From Crocodylus rhombifer (Eukaryota > Chordata > Crocodylia > Crocodylidae): a stretch of DNA of 64,000 nucleotides. This document shows, piece by piece, positions 58,878 to 64,000 of the stretch. The stretch is taken from the NCBI GenBank assembly GCA_038503035.1, contig JAVSML010025176.1, positions 85,001 through 149,000 on the forward strand, in the 5' to 3' direction. A program made the position numbers and the translations under genes. The first letter of the stretch is position 1; each line of letters starts with the position of its first letter. Under the pieces are notes generated by a model that searched no databases, had not been told where the DNA came from, and saw only the letters and a list, made by a program, of their open reading frames with translations.

Positions 58878-59143
58878 ACTAAGGATTTTTGGGTAGGTGT
58901 CTACATATGCAGAGATTAGGGAGAAAAACTGCTGCCGGTTACCTGCAGCCCTTCAATACCCCCCTTTTACCACTGGAGGGAGCTCCAGGCTCTGGCTCCA
59001 GTTGCAACCACCTGGCAGGCATCTTGAAAACCCAGCCCCACTCTCTGCTCTCTGGGCACCCTCTTCCTTTGCTCAGGAGCAACGTGGAAAGTGCATATGC
59101 AGCATGTAGCAGCTTTGTCTGTACCCACTCTGCCTCCTACACA

Positions 59144-60438
59144 ATGGCTGCCCCAGCCCCTGGCCTTGGCAGTGATGACCAGCACCCCAAGACCTTACTG
59201 GCTGCCACAATCACCTTGATGGCCACTGCACTGACTGTCACCTGGTCCATGGCCACCTCGCCCCAACCAGTTTCCCCACAACCAGTGGCCACCACCTACC
59301 AGGGCTGCCACTGCCATGCAGCTATTGCTGCCAGGGACACTGATGAGGGGCTCCATGATACCACCACCAGGGCCACCGTTGCCCTCCTGGGCCTGAAGCT
59401 CTGCCATCTCTGGGCCTGCCACACCAGCCAGCACTGGTGGCAGCACCTCGTCCAGCCAACCTGGGATGGCGAACTGGATGCCTTCCAGCTGACCTGGGCC
59501 ATCTTCTGGGACCTACTTCAGCAGCTCCAGCCCCACCTGGAGCGGCAGGACACTGGCATGAACCCAGCCCGCCTCACCGACACCCACGTGGCCCTCATAC
59601 TGTTGAATCTGGCCATGCCTGCCAGCCTCCACTATGTGGGACAGCTGGTCAAGGCCCACAACTCTGAAGGCCATCTTGGAGTTGTGTGGGGCCCTCCATA
59701 GTATGCTGGGGGACACTGTCCTCTGTGTCCACAACCCCCTGGTGGTGGTGGCGGGGTTCTGTAGACTGGGGTTCCCTCAGTGCATCGGAGCCCTGGATGG
59801 GACCCATATCCCAGTCACCTACTCATCCCACAGAGACCGCTCCTATTACAGCTGCAGGAGATTTCACTCCATGGTCCTGCAGGCTAGTGTGGACCACTGG
59901 AGCACATTCACCTAAGTGAGCACCAGCTGGGTTTGCAGCTTGCATGACACCTGTCTTTTGGAACTCCAGCCTGGTGGGACTGATGGAGAGCTGGTGCTTT
60001 GTGGCAGGGGTACTGGACCTGCAATGGGGAACTGTCATGGTCCCACCCCTAATCATCAGAAACCCCACCTACCTGCTCCTGCGGCCTTACATCAGCCACC
60101 TGGACCCCCGCCAGGCCCACATTAATCACTGCCTGGACTGGACTCGTGCCCTGGAGGAGTTTACCTTTGATTGCCTCAAGGGCTGCTGGTGCTCCCTCGC
60201 TGCCCATCTTGAGGTCACTGAGAACAACCTCCCCCAAGTAATTATCACAGTCTGTATTCTGAATACTGTCTGTGAGGCCTGGAGAGAGTGGTTCCATGAG
60301 GCCTGGGTGGAGGAGGTGCGGTGCGCAGAGGATGCCTGGCATCATGAGCGCTACCTGCCAAGGCAGCAGCAGCAGTGGGTCCCCCCTGCCAAGGCACCAG
60401 GAGAGCCACACAACCATCAGTGGGAACCAGGGCACTAG
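59144..60438 (+). pseudogene. Harbinger (PIF-type) DDE transposase
   Basis: The transposase cuts and rejoins the element ends with a DDE nuclease. I place the start at ATG 59144 ('MAAPAPGLGSDD'), because the open frame upstream runs back through the terminal repeat. The first frame (to 59701) carries the N-terminal region 'AFQLTWAIFWDLLQQLQPHL'. A frameshift leads to 59634-59915 with 'CIGALDGTHIPVTY', the first catalytic Asp at 59796. A stop at 59913 follows. In the same frame beyond it is 'SLHDT' (second Asp, 59946). Another shift gives 59944-60438 with 'YISHLDPRQAHIN', 'ALEEFTFDCLKGCW' (catalytic Glu near 60154) and C-terminal 'NTVCEAWREWFHEAW'. Catalytic residues survive but two frameshifts and a stop inactivate it. 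Confidence 0.8.
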
Positions 60439-60716
60439 GTGTAGGAAGCTCTAGCTGACCACCTCCTCTTACACTCCCCACTCTGGGCCACCTGCCTCAC
60501 CTCCCACAGACTCCCAGCCCCCTGCCCACTCTCAGCACCTCTCTGGGGGGCTGTTGGGTGGGGGTGCCTAGGAGGCAGAGCCTGGTGACAGGTGGCCAGC
60601 ACCCTGGCCTGAGGCTCTTCCACTGCAGGTGCACATGCTTTAGTGCATGCAGGCAGAGGACTTGCCCCAGGGTGACAGTGACTGATGATCCTCCTCTGCA
60701 GGTAGCTCCTCCTCTG
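60439..60716. other. Inter-gene segment between convergent Harbinger genes
   Basis: GC-rich. The open frames have no recognised content. Both genes end towards it, so it probably holds their 3' untranslated regions. Confidence 0.4.
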
Positions 60717-61780
60717 TCAGAGGCTGTCCATGGCCAGCAGGGTCAACAGGGAGTCCTGTCTCCACTGCTGGCTGTTCTGGCTCCATGTCCGCATGGATCC
60801 AGGGTGAGTGGCAAGCCTGGGCCCAGGCAGAGGGTTTGGGTGGCAGTGGACCCAGGGCTGAGGCTGGGCCAGGGACTCTTGTTGGTGGGAGGCAGTGGAG
60901 GACCTCTTCCCAAGCCCAGGCAGGGGCCTGCTGGGTAGTGGCCAGCTGCCAGGGACTTTCAGGCCTAGGGACAGAAACCAGGCAGCAGCAGGTATGAATG
61001 AGACTGCCAGGCCTAGGATGGTGTCCAGGACCCAATGGTCATCATCCATGGCCTTCATGGCCCAGCCCAGAATGGTGTTTTTGCCCCAAAGGACCTGGAT
61101 CATCTCCTACTCCAGGGCCAGGAGCTCAGCCCAGAACACCTCCTCCTGGGTGATGTCCTCTGCCAAACCTGAAGAGTTGATGACAGAGACCATGTCCAAA
61201 GGTAGTGATGGAAAAGCAATGTGGGAAGGGGCATCAGAGAAAATCATAGAATCATAGAACTAGGGTTGGAAGGGACCTTGTAGATCTTCAAGTCCGACCC
61301 TCTGCCTGGGCAGGAGAAAAACTGGGCTCAAATGACTCCAGCCAGGTAGGCATCAAGCCTCTTCTTAAAGACCCCCAGGGTAGGAGCCAGCACTATTTCC
61401 CTTGGAAGTTGGGTCCAGATCCTAGCCGCCCTAACTGTGAAGTAGTTCTTGCAGATGTCTAATCTAAATGGTGGTCAGCTGCTGTATAAAGGGCATGATC
61501 TTGTGGACAAGACTGGACTGATGATTGTGATCAGTCAGGGCCACCCACTGGGCCCTCAAGGCCTTCACCTTTATGTGGTGCTGCCACGGTGACTTGTTGT
61601 GCCCTTGCTCTTGCATCCTCCCTGACAGGCCCTCATAAATTTGTGTGTTACAGTGCTCACCCTACTGAAACTGGCCCAGTACCTCTGCATCACCCCAGAG
61701 TGCTATGATGTCACCAGTATCCTCCTGGCTCCAGCTGGGGCCCTGTGTAGGGGCATGGGCGTGTGCATGCAGGTGATGCT
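60717..61780 (-). pseudogene. Myb/SANT-like partner protein, split by a CR1
   Basis: The minus strand near 61735-61650 reads 'GPSWSQEDTGDIIALWGDAE' in one frame, the SANT-like core. It then passes through frames with 'HIKVKAL' and 'LTDHNHQSS' to about 61470. The CR1 fragment lies next. Beyond it the frame reads 'FSDAPSHIAFPSLPLDMVSV' and then 'DITQEEVFWAELLALE', with an immediate stop. It continues to 'AMDDDHWVLDTILGLAVSFI' and ends at 60717. This is the fullest copy of the C-terminal half in the window. Frameshifts, a stop and the insertion make it non-functional. It is convergent with the transposase. Confidence 0.6.
61243..61468 (-). mobile_element. Short 5'-truncated CR1 inside the Harbinger Myb gene
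   Basis: It holds the CR1 3' UTR and last ORF2 codons only ('ccgccctaactgtgaagtag' on plus). It is very similar over its length to 53241-53457, and the resemblance continues past the 3' end to 61161. Confidence 0.8.
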
Positions 61781-62611
61781 GGGCCTTGATGGGAAGGATG
61801 AGGCCATGCTAGGTCCCATGCTGGCTCTCTGGGCCCCCACACAGCTGTATCTCCGTTGCCAGCCCTGGGCAGCTGCCAGCAGTGCCCAGCACAGGGGCAC
61901 AGCAAGGGACTGGGAGCCATGTGGCAGAGGCTATGACCCACAGCACCCACAGGTTCAGAGCAGGTTGCTGGATGTGTGCAGCAGCCAGGTGCCACTGGCC
62001 TTGCTACACTGAGCTGGCTGCATGTGGCCCTGGGGGCTGGCAGGCCTGGACAGAGGCTGCAGAAGGCTGCTGGCTCCAATGACAATGCTCTAGCAGCTGT
62101 GCAGCTGGGCAGAGTGAAGAAGTAGCACGGGGTTGCTACCAGGCAGGCACAGCTTGCCTGTGGCCTGCCCAGGGGGACACACAGGGCCTGCACTGCCCTC
62201 AGGCTCCCTGGTATATGTCTGTAAGCTTTTATAGCCTCCAGACAGGCTGCCCTAGAGGCAGCCCTGCCCTGGAAAAGGAGAGGTTCCCATCCAGGAGCCC
62301 TGGGGCTGGCTTCAGGCCAGCCCTCTAGTAGCTGTGCAGACCTGGCAGCAAATTTGCTGCTGGGTAGCATCTACACATGTGTTACTGGATAGTTACTAAT
62401 CACACTTAAATTTGTTACCTCCATTTGCAGGTAGCAAAGCTAAGTGTGATTAAGGGTTTTTTCTGTGCAATAAGTGCACGCATGCATAGACATGTGCACC
62501 TAGTGCACAGTAAACTAGGGAACTGCACAGTAACGCGTCTTATGTAGATGCACCCACTGTGGACCTAATTAGTGAACACCTCAGTAAAGTGCATATGTAG
62601 ATGTGCCCTTT

Positions 62612-62891
62612 AAGTTTGTGTCTAATCCCACTAAATACTAAGGGCTGAAACATAATTTAATAAATATAGAATGGCCTCAAATCATCGGTGCTGTAATTTT
62701 AGTTCAATCAGTAGTAATAAAGACTATGGCCCAATATATTCTGAATGAGAAAAAGCTGTTCCATGGTTTACAAATGCCTAGTATTCTAACTATTATATGC
62801 TGAAATTCTATAAAATGATTTTGAAAATAATTTAAATCAAATTAAAGTCACAGTTCAGCTAGTACTCAAGCAGGTAGATCGATTTAAACAC
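62612..62891. other. AT-rich spacer
   Basis: Nothing is recognised in this interval. Confidence 0.3.
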
Positions 62892-62978
62892 AAATACTTC
62901 CATTGATGTCAACAAGACTACTCACATGTGTACACTTAAGCATGTGCTTAAGTACTTTTATGAATTGGGATTTAAGTA
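62892..62978. repeat. CAATGG/'taagcatgtgctta' dyad repeat copy
   Basis: 'acttccattgatgtcaac', 'actactcacatgtg' and 'cttaagcatgtgcttaag' occur in the order typical of a common sauropsid foldback repeat. The last motif is a perfect 18-bp palindrome. Confidence 0.5.
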
Positions 62979-64000
62979 TGTAACGGGGGGCTCCGGGGGC
63001 TGATCTCCACAAGGTCTGCCCACCTGTTTTTGGGCTAACTGCCCACCTTCTCATCTGCTATGCCTTGGTCTTAATTGATTAATTAATACATGTAATTAGG
63101 CAGGAGGCTGCCCATTTTCTTCCCTGCTGCTAGGGGGCGCTATTTGCAGCTCCATTCCTCCCCTACACTGCAGCCCATGCCTCGCTGATGACATCATGAT
63201 GTTCTCATATGTGCCAGTCCCCCACGATGGGGCCCAGAATCTTGCTGTAGGACCCCACCTGGGTTCCTCCACTCAGGCAGACTCTGCCGCTGTCATACCA
63301 GGCCATATATCACCCTGCCATCAGTTCCTCTTTGGGTGTGGTCCCCTCACTGGGACCTTTGGCTCACACTAGGCCTGGCCCACCTCCAGGCCAGTCGGGA
63401 CCCCAGGCCCCTGGCTCTTGGGCATCCCTCTCAGTGGGCCTCCTTGCCCTTCTGGCCCTCCTGGTCCTGGCCCCTGCCTGGGACAGTCAGGGGAAGCTCT
63501 GGCAGGCCTCGCTGTATGACCCATACTCTTATCCCGGGGTCCCCCTCTCTGGGTCCTCCTTTACGGATATGGGGAGCTGGGGTACCTCACACAATGACTG
63601 GTGCCTCAGGGTCCCACAGGGGACTCTCACTCCCCCCTGTGCAGCAGGTCATGGTGTATGACTGGTGTTATCTTTGACCCACACTCTGCCTCCCAATGGT
63701 GGAGGACTTATTGGGGTCAGGGCTCAGCTCTTGCTCTCTCTGGCTGAACCCCCTCTCCCTTCACAGGGCTCCACATTGCCCTCTCTCTGGGGCTTCTGAT
63801 CATGGCCCCCTCTTGCTGTGGTTCCACAGCGCTGGCCCCCCCTCATACTAGGGGCTCCACACGCTCATAAAGCCCCCTTTACTTGGAGTCTCAGGGCTTC
63901 CCTCCACAGGTGGGCTCAGGTGGCCATAGCCATGCCTGGCCCCAACTCTCCTCTTCGGGGTCTCAAACCCCCACAACTATCTCCGGTGTATGTGACCCAC
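62979..64000. mobile_element. Possible LTR (left edge only), runs off the window
   Basis: The GC content changes abruptly at 62979, where TGTAACGGGG begins, a start common to long LTRs of Gypsy/ERV type. The rest is pyrimidine-rich, repetitive ('ggctcc', 'ctggccc') and has no recognisable coding domain. No second LTR, primer-binding site or polymerase gene is visible in the window. This could equally be other GC-rich repeat sequence. Confidence 0.3.
63126..63144 (+). promoter_or_regulatory. Strong CTCF-like motif
   Basis: 'tgctgctagggggcgctat' is an almost ideal match to the CTCF core CCASYAGRKGGCRS followed by the usual 'GCTA'. It lies in the possible LTR, in the same orientation as the one at 53494. 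Occupancy is unknown. Confidence 0.5.

Larger units (their letters stand above)
58891..62608. mobile_element. Near full-length Harbinger transposon, 3.7 kb
   Basis: The ends match well as inverted repeats: GGGTAGGTGTCTACATATGC at 58891 and, complemented from 62608, GGGCACATCTACATATGC. TTT flanks both sides (58888-58890 and 62609-62611). It encodes a transposase on plus and a Myb/SANT-like protein on minus, convergent, as in PIF/Harbinger elements. A 5'-truncated CR1 (61243-61468) sits inside the Myb gene. A second inward terminus-like module, 'atgtagatgcaccc', near 62550 hints at sub-terminal repeats or a nested MITE end. All coding regions are broken. Confidence 0.75.

Noticed and set aside
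1..64000. CRISPR arrays, operons, bacterial promoters or ribosome-binding sites
   Set aside because: The window is vertebrate-like. The tandem repeats seen are minisatellites, microsatellites or short duplications, none with regular unique spacers.

Overview
The window looks like non-genic DNA from a sauropsid vertebrate, most likely a crocodilian (alligator-like). I find no convincing host protein-coding exon, rRNA, functional tRNA, operon or CRISPR array. The organism call rests on the repeats: CR1 LINE copies whose 3' ends carry short 'ttcatag'/'attctatg' repeats, Harbinger-type DNA transposons with 'GGGTGTGTCTACACATG'-like ends, CAATGG-type dyad repeats, a MIR-like SINE and old L3/CR1 fragments. 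Species was not tested by any search.

Layout. 1-9150 is AT-rich, mostly single-copy-looking DNA with an octamer-bearing block that may be conserved non-coding sequence, one tRNA-like SINE fragment and an unclassified two-unit repeat at 6.57-7.06 kb. 9.16-11.18 kb is a decayed Harbinger-like element. 11-33.7 kb is AT-rich spacer with MITEs (Harbinger-like and hAT-like), an L3/CR1 fossil, microsatellites and a MIR. 33.8-42.26 kb is a dense cluster: a truncated CR1, then a Harbinger-derived region split by a CR1 that was itself split by a younger CR1. 42.3-49.3 kb is spacer with a MITE and a second hAT-like GC-rich repeat. 49.3-55.4 kb is another Harbinger-like element with a CR1 inside it, followed by a long CR1 on the minus strand. 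57.8-62.6 kb holds three Harbinger-type elements end to end, the last a near full-length 3.7 kb copy. 62.98 kb to the window end is GC-rich and may be an LTR. It holds a strong CTCF-like motif.

How the parts relate. The Harbinger-type elements carry two convergent genes: a DDE transposase (58.9-60.4 kb and, badly decayed, 35.0-36.0 kb) and a Myb/SANT-like DNA-binding partner on the opposite strand. All copies are broken. Three related copies (9.5, 40 and 52.5 kb) carry, in the place where the transposase would be, a different coding-like segment that I do not recognise. It has conserved C-terminal residues, a stop and a downstream polyadenylation-like signal. That segment is the best candidate here for something undescribed. 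CR1 elements repeatedly used the Harbinger copies as landing sites, and one CR1 pair shares downstream Harbinger coding sequence, which suggests a CR1 3' transduction.
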